From positions 2,108,001 to 2,172,000 of the forward strand of contig CAUWAG010000006.1 of NCBI GenBank assembly GCA_963556695.1: 64,000 nt of DNA, in the 5' to 3' direction. A model generated the notes under the pieces. It saw only the letters and a list, made by a program, of their open reading frames with translations, searched no databases and had not been told where the DNA came from. Both the position numbers and the translations under genes were made by a program. Within the stretch, counting starts at the first letter, position 1. Each line of letters starts with the position of its first letter. Of this stretch, positions 44,481 to 55,246 are shown one piece after another. Source of the DNA: Anthostomella pinea (lineage: Eukaryota > Ascomycota > Sordariomycetes > Xylariales > Xylariaceae).

Positions 44481-46275
44481 TCTTTCTAGGATTGGTAAGG
44501 CCCTTTCCATGCGGAAAAAGTCGATCTCTCCAGACAAAGCCACATCATCCGACGCCGGCGGACTGCTGAGCGAGGCCTTGGCAGTAGCTCGCGATGGGCC
44601 GAGACCAAAGGATCAGTGGTCTGTTCATTACTGATGGAGCATGGCTCGCGAGCATTGCAACAACCCGGAGTAGATGAACCTAGTGGTCGCTTACGTGTGG
44701 TATTCTGTGGTGCTTACTCGTACGAGGTGGAAGAGAGCAAGCGACGTAAGAACTTCAAGCAAGGCTATCGCAAAATTCCCCTAACTTACCTCAATTAGCT
44801 GTAAGATTTCGGCGCTGAGGAGGTGTTTGCCATGGGAGTTGTCGTATGAGCTTCTGGCATATTAAGAAGACACCTCTGGCAAGGTGTGCATACGCCTGCG
44901 AGACCGAGAAGCGATTTATTCAGATTCCGACATGTCCACTTGCCATGGACATCAAGTTGAGACGCCTGAGCAAGCCATGTGTGAATATGTGTCACGAATC
45001 AAAGCCACCCCAGTTCGGGCAGACATGATGCTGGTAGCGATCAGAGCTCCCTCCATGCCGAGTGTTTGTACTCGCTTGGGGCCGTTGGTGGCGGTATTCG
45101 CATCGTCACATAGCAATTTGTCAACACCTGTGAGCATGCCAGTGTGTAGCAGCCACACGTCACTGTGCTTCTCATGGGCTGGCCCGCTCGAATTGTTTCA
45201 TTCCACGATGTCACCCGTTATTTTTACCCTCCAAGCTGTACGCGCAGAAGGATGAAGTTGCTCCGTACTGGTATCCGCGTTCAGCTGTGCTGACAATTCG
45301 AACACGGTAGCAGGGGGGCTCCTGATAACAGGTACATGCCACATGGGACAGGCGACTCTTGCATGCGCATTTGCTATACTAAAGGGGTACTATACACAAT
45401 GCCTCGGTGCATCCAAGTATGGTGTATGCCAGCCGTTGCAGTCCTGAAAATGCACGTCCGTACAAAGATGAGACCAGGTCATCTACCCCTGCCGGTGGTC
45501 TTGGAGATGAGTCTGTCACCCGTATTCAACTTGACGATGCCTTTCCGTCCCAGGCAAACCGCCCTCTCCTTCGTGCTGTACACTTGACAGCTGCGAATCT
45601 CACCAGAAGCCCTATCGTCTCCGCGGTGGAAACTCTTCATAGCCTTGGGGGCCGCTCCGTGATGCTTACCGAGCATCGTAACCGTGAGACTACTAACAGC
45701 TACTTGAATGCCAGAGGGTGCACCTCAACCTGATTGCACAATCTCTTGCCCTTGTTCTTGAAACAGAGCATGTATGAGCGCCGAACTCTACGCTTTTACC
45801 GCCATCGGGGCCCGAACTAAAGTCATCGGTAGCAAGATTGAAGCCTGCTATTGTTTATGCGTGGCGTAGTTGTCCCTCCGAATAATTATGAGTGACCGAC
45901 GGCAGTGGGACGATGCTTGTGATAGGGGTGAGCATCTATGCAAAATGACTATCTACTCGACCGTGATGGGATAATTCCTGGCTTTCTACTGCACTTGGAA
46001 TGTAGTTTTGCGGTAAGACAAACAGTTGTATTCCTGGAGGCAACATCCTACAGCAGTTCGGTGACAAGACGCTGCCATTGTATAAGTTATCCCGCAGGGC
46101 GCCGCTCCACGTTCCTACAACCATTGCTGCTATGAATTGAATATAATCATGCGATTTTGCTCGAATCTAGCCACAGCGCTGCTATTGATACTGTAAGCCG
46201 TGGCGTTCCTACCTATGCAGCCACGCCTCTCGAATGGAATGTAGCATATACGTGAGCCTGCGCGATGAGACACTC
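44481..46275. other. 1.8-kb intergenic region, no recognised gene
   Basis: Normal-GC sequence with many short open stretches on both strands. Reverse-strand pieces at about 44,950-45,260 and 45,479-45,676 look more protein-like than chance, but I recognise no family and they are broken by stops. With the Rtf2 and F-box remnants upstream, the interval may belong to one gene graveyard. No RNA gene is seen. Confidence 0.45.
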
Positions 46276-48325
46276 TCACCACTCAAGCACAATGCTATCC
46301 CACATGAACCCGCGCCACGTGGTATTCTGCACGAGCTGGAACGTGACCTCGTTCGCACCCTGCCGCAGAACGGCCGCAGAATCAAATGGAAACTCGAAGT
46401 AGCGCCACTCGCCCGCCGCCGTCGCCGAGCGGTACAGGCTAGGGTCGTTCAGCAGACCCTCCTCAGAGGCGCTGGTCAGGTTCCCACTGCAGAGAACACG
46501 AGTTAGCAACTTATCACTGCGGATATTGATAGAAGCCAGGGGCCTCTGGATGGGAGACTCGGGAGCAAAAGCTCGCCAGCCGGCCTCAGATGAGGAATAC
46601 ACCCCGAAGGTTATTCGGAAGGGGGTATGAAGAATCATAGGGAATACATACATTTGCATGCCGTTCGCCCATATGAGTGAGCTGGCGCCCTGCGAGTAGC
46701 CTGCCAGCGATACAATGAGGGTGGCGTCGCCGGTGCTGTTACTTCGATAGCTGCCGTGCGTCGGCGCGGCACTCTCCAGCTCAAACTTGATCGTCCAATT
46801 GCCCGCGTACGTCTGGCCAAAGCACCAGTCGGCAGTTTGAGACGTGCCCACCGTGTACAGGAGGTCAGCCGGACAGGAAGCCACGAGGGCGTGCTGGTGC
46901 GGCGAACCACCGTACAGAAAGCCATAGCTCGTGCGGTCGAAGTCGCCCACCTGGAAGATCTTTGGCCTCGAGGACGTGGCCCATTCTAGAGGCCCGAGGT
47001 CTGTGGGAGCCTCTTTTGACACCACCACGTTGTTGCGCAGGTAGCTCTTTGTGACGTCTGCGATCTTGCTGCCGTTGGACCAGGCCTGGAGGCCGTAGGT
47101 GGCGGATCGCACATCCCGAAACTCGAAGTAGCCGTCTGCATCGGCATAAGTCGTGTAGTAGTAGTCGGAGCCCATGTCCAGCGCTGTCTTGTTGGGTTCG
47201 TTGTCACCGAGGAAGACGGCGGCGTTGGTCGCAGGACGGCCGTCCGACAGCACCAGCTGGCCCTGGACCGAGCCCCGAGACTGGTAAGCTTCATCCTCAA
47301 GCCAGGCGTAGGGCCATGCCGCGAACTCTTGCTCGGCCCTCCTCGCCGCATCCTCCTTGGAGCCGTTGTTGAGATACCAGAGCCATGGTCCCCACATCTT
47401 GCCATCCGGGAAGTCATCGACGGCAGACACCTGGAAGTGGGTGCCGTGAATCATGTTGAGCTGCACAACGTCGCCGGTCGCCGATTCTCGATGAACCTAC
47501 ACGTGATATGGACATCAGCGTCTTATTTCGTAACCCATGATACCAGTGAGCGTACCATTAGTTCTTGCTTCAGGTGGTTTCCATTGTAGTAGTCCTTTCC
47601 CGGATTCATGTACCAGCTGCCAAAACTGTCGCCGTAGACACCGTAGTACGTCTGTGTCCTAACCCAGCTGGCAAAATCATACTTGGTGATGTAACCTCGG
47701 CCGTCAGGGGCCAACCAGGTCTCATCCTGCACCTTGTTGGCGTCAATATACTCGCTGAGAGGCGGCAGCTCCTGATCTTTGATATCCGTCTTGCCATGCG
47801 TGAACGTCTCGTTATCCAGACGCCACAGTGTACGAAACTCACCCAGCTGCGGAAGGGCATGGTTGACAAAGTACTGGTAGGCGCCCGCCAACCCTGACAT
47901 GATGACCCAATGCATGTCACCCTCGAGTGCTGTGAACTTGACGTCGATGTATTGTGAGCCCTCGTACGAGCCTTGTTTGAAGACAGACGCCGAAGTCCAG
48001 TTGAGATTGCTCGCAGCACCGTCTGTAATGAGCTCTTCTTAGTATTCCGTTCCTCTGAGCCTTGCCTCAGTCCTACCCTGGACATGAACTCACTATAGCT
48101 AACGTAGTGCCCGACGGCCTGGCCCACGCAGTCGCGGTCGTTGTAGAGCAGCTTCACACCATACTGACGACCTTGCGTCACGTTCCATATCTCGTTGCCA
48201 ATGATCCACGTCTCATTGTTGATCTGTGTCAGGAAGGGACCGATGGCAGCCGGCGACGGGGCAAGCCGCACGCAAGCTATGCCATGCAGCAGAGCTGCCA
48301 GCAGCAGGGGAATGAAGCTCTTCAT
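46276..48325 (-). CDS. Secreted rhamnogalacturonan lyase, PL4 family (three exons, 639 aa)
   Basis: The PL4 family cleaves the alternating rhamnose-galacturonate backbone of pectin by beta-elimination outside the cell. Exons on the minus strand are 48325-48094, 48022-47556 and 47496-46276. The introns (71 and 59 bp) have GTGAGT/TTACAG and GTACGC/TGTAG ends. The first junction gives HYVSYNGAASNLNWTSASVF and the second ELMVHRESATGDVV. Residues 1 to about 19 (MKSFIPLLLAALLHGIAC) form a signal peptide. The catalytic sandwich domain is followed by a fibronectin-III-like segment (GSVQGQLVLSDGRPATNAAV to about AWSNGSK) and a C-terminal carbohydrate-binding-like domain ending GFMWDSIVLEW, the family's usual three-domain layout and length. 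Many N-glycosylation sequons are present. A TATATA at 48450-48455 lies about 125 bp upstream. Confidence 0.93.
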
Positions 48326-49322
48326 CTCGAGGAGCCTGCCAGTCTGCTTTCACGGGGAGCGAAGCTTCAAGTCAACGAGGTAGTCTGGATGACTGACAAC
48401 CATTCATGTAGGTTCTGAACCCTGGCTAGCGACTGTCCTATCATATAGATATATATCAGCAACTGCAGTGAAGACAGACAGGGGAGGAACCCCAAGTTCC
48501 GAGGACGCGGCCCCGGCTATTGGGCTCTACCCTATGGCGCCCACCTGGTATCATCATAGAGTAACATGGCGGCGTCTCGTGCAGAAGTCGACGACGGGGC
48601 ATCTCCAAGATCGAACAAGCTCCCCGCAAAGCACTGCAGTCAGGTACCAGTTCAGGCCGAGCTACAGATCATTGATATGTGGAAGAAAAGGCGGCCATTC
48701 CGGCAAGACAGGGTTCATTGGGAATCCTGCAGACAGCCCAGACCTCGGGGCAATACCTGCCGGCCCTGCCCTTTTTCGCATCTCGAGAGTAAGATAATCC
48801 CACACCTCAGCACTTTGTTTCTTAACGTAGCGTACGGGGATTCATTCGATCCCCGGTGTCTTTTGTACCGATCTCTCTCATCAATGTTCTCGGCAGGGGC
48901 ACCATGTTGAAGCATGGTTGTCCGAGGCGGGCAAGGGCCAGCCACGGGGATAATTGTTCGTTATATGTACTCGCGAACACATCAATTGCATTTCCACTTC
49001 TGGCAAGACGCCCGACTCTGCCGCAACGTCCCAAGTGACTGTCTCTACGGTAAACCAGAACCGGTCCGCTTCGTCTGGTCCGAGTTAGATTGGACCGGCT
49101 CCGCCGACTGTAGTAATTAAAATAATAAGTCGACATGGCGCCGCGTTCAACAAACAGCTCCGCGAAGGTCAAGAGAAAGCAAAGCCGTACATTGAAGGGG
49201 CACGTTTAGCACCCATACGTAGCCCCGATAAAACGTATCAACATATCCAGTAGAATACCCTGGGACCTAGAAGAGCCACGCAGGGACCGAAGAGAAAAGG
49301 AGTTCATCTACCCAGCCGACTC
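48326..49322. promoter_or_regulatory. PL4 lyase promoter region and Erf2 3' flank
   Basis: Almost 1 kb between two genes on the minus strand. It must hold the promoter of the lyase (TATATA at 48450-48455) and the 3' end of Erf2. Open stretches on either strand are short and unrecognised. No other feature is supported. Confidence 0.5.
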
Positions 49323-51393
49323 TCATCGAGCAGCGTTTGCTTCGCTGCGAAGCGTCGCCGGACCTTGAAATCCCACGGATTGCATCTCCATGTCTTGACC
49401 ATCCCTAGGCGACTTGGTCTTCTGCTGAGCACGCCGGTCTCCGAGACGCTGATCGCCCTCCTCGAATCGGGTTTTGAAGCGGTAATATGTCGAGGGTCTG
49501 GGACGGCACAGCACTACGTTCCAATTCTTCCAGAAACTGCCCTGGGTGAAGGCCCGGTATCGGTCCTTCTTGAGGAATTTGTGCGAGTTGAGGAACTCCC
49601 TGGTGGTCTCACCTCGGCCCATCAGAAACAGATGGTAGCCTGTCAAGGCAGCAGGGTACGTGAAGGCAAAGATGCCATAGATGACCATGGCAAAAGGCAC
49701 TCGGAAATGGTTGATTGCTTCGCCGAAGGACTTGCCCTCCAGGTGTGAGTAAACGAGGAGCTGCGCCAGCGAGGCGCCGACAAGAAAAGCAGATAGGAGG
49801 GTGGCCGAGGCTACGAAAGTGAAGAAGTATCGATAGTTGCGCCGGCCGACGCAGTTGTTGATCCATACACAATGATGGTCCTGGGTTTCCACACAGTTGT
49901 CGCAAAGGCGGCAATGATGGGCCCGCGGAGGACGCCAAATACTGCAAGTCTTGCAGTATTTCGTCGGAACCTCCATCGCCGCTGTGCTCGACTCGGCTGA
50001 TTTGATCAGAGTCCAATCATTAGTTGGAGGAGCCAAACGCAGCGGGTCCTCATTCTCATCCGCGGGAGGGAATTGGTGCAGGTTACGCGGCAGTATCTGT
50101 GAGGCACCAAATATTAGCCGTGTCGGCGGTACGGATTGGCGATCGCAAACAACTTACCCCAGGATCAGTGCCAGACGCGTGAAGAAAGGAAGAGATGGAA
50201 ATGTAGAAGAGGTAAGCGAATATGATCGGCACAGCTGGCGACACGTGCCGCCATAGATAGGGGGCAGAAGTGCCGAAGAATAGAGCGGCGGGCAACACCA
50301 CGAGAAAGCCTGTGGCGATATTGATGGGCCGATGGCGAGTGTTCTGCAGGCGACCTCCGATGCAGAAGACCGTGTTTCCCTCAAAGTGCTCATAATTGCG
50401 GCCCTGACCGGGTACTCTTCCCTTGACCGTCCTCGCGCCGCCCTTCGAAGTAGCCGTTACTGCAGGGGTGAGCTGGGGAGACGAGGCACCCGAAGACAGT
50501 TTTTCAGCGCCATGATTATCGCGATTGGTTTGGGCCGATGTCCCCTCGCCCTTGCCCGGTAAGAAAAGGCTGGACCTGAAAGAGCGTGGTGACTTGAGGG
50601 GGCTTGGGACGTTTCCGCCGTTCCCGTAACCCTGGCTCTTGTCGACGTTGACGGTGAGATTCCTCTCGTCGGGTTTCTTGCGTTGCAAGGGGCGTACGCT
50701 CTCGCTGACACTGCCAGTCTGGTAGTAACCATGGGTGGGACTTGTCGTAGCGGTAAATCGGTCGTACGGCTCGGTCATCTCTGTTCCCTTGGACGGAGGA
50801 GGCAGCACATCGCCATCATCGGCGGCCCGGTGCGCGACGTGGGCCACAGGGCGCGATGCAGTAAAGCCCTGCGGTGCGACGTGGGACTGGTCATCGTCGT
50901 CGTCGTCGTCGTCGTCGTCTTGGAGATGATCGGCACTGGCAGGGCGCGGGCTCGTGGTGGGAGGACGTGGTGCGCCTCGCTGGGCTTGTAGTTTCTGGGA
51001 ACTCATGGGGTGGAAGAAGGCATGCGAGGCCAGCGGAACATGACTCCGGCTGGTTGAGCTCATGGGCCGGGCGCTCGCAACGCTCCCGCCTATGCTCGCC
51101 CTCTGCATGCCCTTCCGCAATGGGGTGCCTTGCGGCCAGGCGCCCCTCGAAGAGGACATGCCCGTCCGCGCGGTGCCAGGGCGTGATTCGCTGGGGTGGT
51201 TGCCCTTTTTGGGGCTTGCGCCAGACCTGTTCTTGGGGTTGGGGTCCTGATCGCCATCTTCGGATCCGATGTCTGTCATGCGCGAGGAGATGATACTCGG
51301 GGGTCCGGCAGTGAGAGTAGAGTTGGGAAAGTTGTCGTTGTCGTTGTCGTCGACGGGCGAAGTGGGCATCGCGGAGGAAAGATTAGAAGCCAT
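49323..51393 (-). CDS. DHHC palmitoyltransferase Erf2 (two exons, 669 aa)
   Basis: A membrane S-acyltransferase that, with Erf4/Shr5 as partner, palmitoylates Ras-type GTPases at the ER/Golgi (role known from yeast). Exons on the minus strand are 51393-50158 and 50096-49323; the 61 bp intron begins GTAAGT and splicing yields the conserved GTDPGILPRNLHQFP. Residues 1-350 are a long low-complexity Ser/Pro-rich tail containing ten consecutive Asp (159-168). Membrane segments lie at about 357-376, 387-405, 503-527 and 544-570. The cysteine-rich domain has CKTCSIWRPPRAHHCRLCDNC and the catalytic DHHC at 485-488. The TTxE motif (TTRE) is at 576-579. The start codon has a good context (CGCAATGG). 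The long N-terminal tail is common in Sordariomycete Erf2 and differs strongly between species. Confidence 0.94.
50895..50928. repeat. GTC/GAC trinucleotide run encoding poly-Asp in Erf2
   Basis: The plus strand carries about ten consecutive GTC triplets, read on the minus strand as ten Asp codons in the disordered N-terminal tail of Erf2. Triplet purity suggests a slippage-prone tract that may vary in length between isolates. Confidence 0.85.
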
Positions 51394-52199
51394 TGCGAAG
51401 ACAACTCGGGAATGACGACTGCGACTGCGTGGTGTTCGGCGAGGCTCGGTGGGTTCGGCGTCTATGGCATATCAAACGCAGCCGGCCACTACCTAGGTAG
51501 GTAGAAACGAATGAAGAGGGGTGGCAAAAGGCACGAGTTGGTATGGAGCGAAAGTGTGGAAGGCTATGATTCAGGCTGGATGCTGGCAGTGTTTGGTCGT
51601 CTGCGAAAAGGGGAGCGTCGAGACAGTACGTCGTGCTCGGTAGGGTATTTATTATCTGGTTTATGGGCTGAATAGCTGCACAGCAGGAAGACGGGTGTGT
51701 CGTATAGTATCGTATCGTATCGGGAATTGGATGAATGTAAAGACGAACAAAAAGAGAAAGAGAGTCGGGGTGGTCGAAGGGCGTCGCGCTGGGCGGACTG
51801 GAGATGGGATATTATCGTGGACGAAATGGCGGTTGGTTCGTGCGAGTTTCGACATATGCGGCATGCCATGCTCTTAGGTAGGTGACCTTAATCTTTCATT
51901 TAGGGGGGCGCTTCTGCGTGCATAAAGCGGCAGTCAGCATAATATTCATGTACTACTTGTACCTGACCTTATGTACGTTATGCACCTAGGTAGGTGAGTG
52001 AGGCTGGACTTCCTCACGTCGCACGCAAGCCACTCGGCGCTAAGCAGGGGAGCTGTGGGCATTGGCCGTCGAGACTCTGGTGTCAGTCGGTAAATCGAAC
52101 GATCGCAAGCAATTGAAGCAACTTCAAACCTCCAGCCTCGAAAACTCCCGCAAGCTCCCCAACGTATCGACATCTACTCATAGAATCAATCGCACAGCC
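51394..52199. promoter_or_regulatory. Divergent promoter between Erf2 and a mitochondrial membrane protein gene
   Basis: An 806 bp interval separates two genes transcribed away from each other. It contains the 12-mer ACCTAGGTAGGT twice in the same orientation (51491-51502 and 51984-51995) plus the variant TTAGGTAGGT at 51874-51883. There are also AT-skewed TATCGTATCGTATCG and AAAGAGAAAGAGAG tracts. The repeated CCTAGG-centred motif is a candidate factor-binding site; no binding protein is known to me. Open stretches in this interval are not credible genes. Confidence 0.45.
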
Positions 52200-52923
52200 A
52201 TGGCCTCCATCATCGCCCGCCGAGCCGCCATTTCCGGCCGGGCTTTCTCCACCACCACCCGCCGCTTCGCCCAGCAGGCCGACCCGGCCCTCAAGGAGGA
52301 GACGAAGCGCAACCCCGAGTTGGCGGTGCGTCTTCTTCTCTCTCGGTCTACGACTATGCGATGCCCGAATGCTGACTCTGAGCCGTGCTGCTAGATTCTG
52401 GGAGGAGTCATGGTCTTCGCTCTGGGTGGTGCCGGTCTTTACTTTGGTACGTCTCCTCTAGAGTCTACAATTTGACCCGGGCCACCCCAGCTTCTCGCAG
52501 CTCTCTACGTTGATCAAAGCTCGGTACTGATAACTACTGCCATGAACAGGCAGCACCCCGACCTCGTCGACGTCCGAAAACGAGGTGGGCATGGCCAAGT
52601 CGGGCATGCCGTGGGAGACGGGCTCGACCGAGGGCAAGTACCGATACCACCCGGGTGGTGACAACCAGGCCGCTCCCAAGGACGCCCCCAGCGCCGTCAA
52701 TGTCGTTGTCGTCCCCGACGTCAACCTGCCCAAGGTACGCATCCACGCGACTCCCATTCCGACAAGTGCCTCCACCACGAACACAGCCATCCCTTTGGCA
52801 TCCCACCCCCAATACCTTATAGCTACAATCTCTTCAGCTGCTTGGAAACGGGACATGACTGACCTCTCTTGAATGTAGCATTTGCACGAGAAGTACAACA
52901 AATGGGGCAAGGACGGCTACTAG
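52200..52923 (+). CDS. Small mitochondrial single-pass membrane protein (four exons, 135 aa), function unknown
   Basis: Exons are 52200-52325, 52395-52446, 52550-52734 and 52879-52923; all three introns have GT-AG ends (GTGCGT/GCTAG, GTACGT/AACAG, GTACGC/TGTAG). The product starts MASIIARRAAISGRAFSTTT, an Arg/Ser/Ala-rich amphipathic presequence without acidic residues, so mitochondrial import is likely. One membrane segment follows (ILGGVMVFALGGAGLYFG, residues 43-60). The rest is hydrophilic with GKYRYHPGGD and a C-terminus HLHEKYNKWGKDGY, which I believe is conserved across Pezizomycotina. No catalytic motif is visible. An inner-membrane location with the tail in the intermembrane space or matrix is inference. 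It is transcribed divergently from Erf2. Confidence 0.82.
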
Positions 52924-53767
52924 GAGACCTTTTAAGGAAGCAAGGACTGCCATCGGCAGACAGACAGACAAACAACTTCTCTTTGTCCTTAGAAGGCCCG
53001 CCGACTCGGCCTGCTTGTACATAACCTAAATCGACGGCATTGGAGTACCACCAATGACGAGAACTCTTATATACTTGTTGACTGATGTATTTCTCTACAG
53101 AGGTCTCAGTTCCCGCACAAGCCAGAAAGCTGATTTGTATTCCATGCACGTCGAAGACCAGGAGTTTCCGTTCTCCGTAGCATCTTTTCGTCAGGGTGAC
53201 GAGATACGAGCGTACTATTATTGCCAGGACTTCCAGGTATGCAGCAATCTCGGCGCATGAGCACGAGATGTGGCGGATAATCTTGGTCAAATGTCGTACG
53301 ATGACCACGCCCCGAAAACCTTGCGTATCAAGTCGTGGCCGCGCTTTGTGTGGTATCGTAACCGGGGGCTGCTGACGATCCTCCTCTCAGGTTCAGTCAA
53401 GGAATGTGCCCTTACTCTTGGGTGATGGCTGATGGCGTCGGGCAACCTACTTGGTCATGATGTTACCCCCTGGGGAGACGGACCGGGACTGGCGGGGCGG
53501 AGATGTCTCACGACCCCGACTCACCGCACTTATCCCTGCATTTCCCAACAAGGCGGCCACCGCCACGGACATCAGTTAGCTGCAGAAGTAAACCTATCAC
53601 TGCATCGTTGGACGGCTGTATATACTTGGTCAACTTCGTGTCACTAACTCTAAATATTCTAGGTGGTATCATATAGCCGAGCCATGTTCTACGCAAGCAG
53701 CAAAAGCTGCGACCTGTCTTTGTTGTTGTATGTGCCTGAAGCCGAACCTACCTGGCGACGCGGCAGC
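52924..53767. other. Convergent 3' flanks
   Basis: An 844 bp interval between two genes that converge. It should contain both transcription terminators. Open stretches on each strand match nothing and are probably chance. No further feature is seen. Confidence 0.5.
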
Positions 53768-55246
53768 TCATGCCGTCAACATGTCCACTTCTTCACTAGT
53801 GAAGCCGAAAAAGTACAGCAGAGCAAGCAGCGAGGGGCTATTCAGCCGCGCACTGGCCTCCATCTGCACCCGCGGCTTTGCGTTCCACGCCACGCCCAGG
53901 CCCGCCGTGCTCAGCATCAGCAGGTCGTTGGCGCCGTCACCGACAGCTACGACCTGATCGAGCGATATCCCCTCCTTCTTGGCGATCTCGAACATTAGTT
54001 CCTGCTTCCGCTCCCTACCTACAATGGTGCCCTTGACGTCGCCGGTCAGCCGCCCCGCATCATCGATGACCACCTCGTTGGCGTGGGCGTAGTCGATGCC
54101 CAGCTCTTGCGCCAGCCAGGACGTGAGCGGGAGGAAGCCGCCGGACAGCACGGCCGTCTTGATACCGAGTCTCTTGAAGGCCTTCATCAGCTGCGGTACC
54201 CCTGGCGTCACATCCAGCACAGGCTGCAGCTGTTCGAAAATGGTGGCGGGCAGGCCCCTCAGCAGCGCGACACGTTCGCGGAAGGCGGTATCGAACTCGA
54301 GCTCTCCGAGCATGGCGCGATGCGTGATGTCGGCGACCTTGGCGGCCAGATCTGGGGGGTCGGTGATAGTGGCGGCGAGAAGATCGATGACCTCCTGTGT
54401 GATCAGGGTGCTGTCCATGTCGAATACCACCAGACGGGGGTGCCGCCGCCAGAGGGTGTCGGGTTGCAGGGCGATATCGACGTTCCACTCCCGCTCGAAG
54501 CGGTAGATGAGCTCGTGCTTGCGCAGATCCTCGAGGGAGAGGAAGTCGGGGGACGGCGCGGGGGACAGTGTCAACTCAACAACCAACGGGTGGTCCGGGT
54601 CGTCCAGACATCGGTGGGACGAGGTAGCCTCGCCGACACCGGGCGGCAAGGGGAAGGTGGACATGAGATGGAGGAAGGAGGTGATGCACATGGGCGAGAC
54701 GTAGGAGCCATAGAGGTGGTCGAGGGGCTCGGGCTCGGCGGCGGCGGGCGGCGGTTCGAGAGGGTAGGACTCGATGTTCTGGGTGGGCGCAAAGTTGGCG
54801 GGCAGATCCGAGTTGGAGGCGGCGAGGCTCGGCGAAGGGATGATACTGCTAGCGTTGGCAACGCGGGCGGACTTGTAGACCAGGGTGGCGACGAGACGGT
54901 TCGACCTGGTGCCTTGGACGGGGGCGCAATTGGGATGGGTGTAGTCGTGGCTGACACCCTCGACGATGCGCGGCGGGTCGTCGTTGGAGGGCACGCCTTT
55001 GAAGGGACTGAAGGACTTGGGCGGGGAGATGCGCGCGGCCTGCAGGTCCTCGACGACGGTGTCGATGCCGAAGTGGCCGTCGAGCTGCTGTTGCTGTTGC
55101 TGTGGCTTCGAGGGGCGGTACTGCTGGTGCTCCTTGAGGTAGGAGCTCGTTCTCATGGACGAAGACAGCTGTGGTCGGGCTGGCGTGGGCTTTGCGGGGC
55201 TGGGGCTGGGGCTATCCTGGGCGGCGGCCATGGTGGTGGACGACAT
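53768..55246 (-). CDS. Phosphoserine phosphatase (SerB/Ser2 type), 492 aa
   Basis: Catalyses the last step of serine synthesis, O-phosphoserine to serine, in the cytosol. The gene is a single exon. I chose the ATG at 55246 (A at -3, MSSTTMAAAQD). An in-frame ATG at 55336 would add 30 residues but has a poor context. The N-terminal ~270 residues are a fungal extension with a polyglutamine run and a region that may be a degenerate ACT-like regulatory part. The HAD domain follows: nucleophile motif DMDST at 276-280, cap region (GELEFDTAFRERVALLRGLP), motif II SGGF at 368-371, a lysine in the GRERKQ segment, and motif III/IV GDGANDL at 436-442. It is head-to-head with PAPS reductase, a possibly meaningful pairing because both feed cysteine/methionine metabolism. 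Confidence 0.93.
   Translation of the reverse strand: MSSTTMAAAQDSPSPSPAKPTPARPQLSSSMRTSSYLKEHQQYRPSKPQQQQQQLDGHFGIDTVVEDLQAARISPPKSFSPFKGVPSNDDPPRIVEGVSHDYTHPNCAPVQGTRSNRLVATLVYKSARVANASSIIPSPSLAASNSDLPANFAPTQNIESYPLEPPPAAAEPEPLDHLYGSYVSPMCITSFLHLMSTFPLPPGVGEATSSHRCLDDPDHPLVVELTLSPAPSPDFLSLEDLRKHELIYRFEREWNVDIALQPDTLWRRHPRLVVFDMDSTLITQEVIDLLAATITDPPDLAAKVADITHRAMLGELEFDTAFRERVALLRGLPATIFEQLQPVLDVTPGVPQLMKAFKRLGIKTAVLSGGFLPLTSWLAQELGIDYAHANEVVIDDAGRLTGDVKGTIVGRERKQELMFEIAKKEGISLDQVVAVGDGANDLLMLSTAGLGVAWNAKPRVQMEASARLNSPSLLALLYFFGFTSEEVDMLTA

Noticed and set aside
44950..45676. A possible HET-domain or other gene on the minus strand
   Set aside because: Some segments look protein-like (for example VYSTKERAVCLGRKGIVKLN) but they are short, interrupted and without diagnostic residues.
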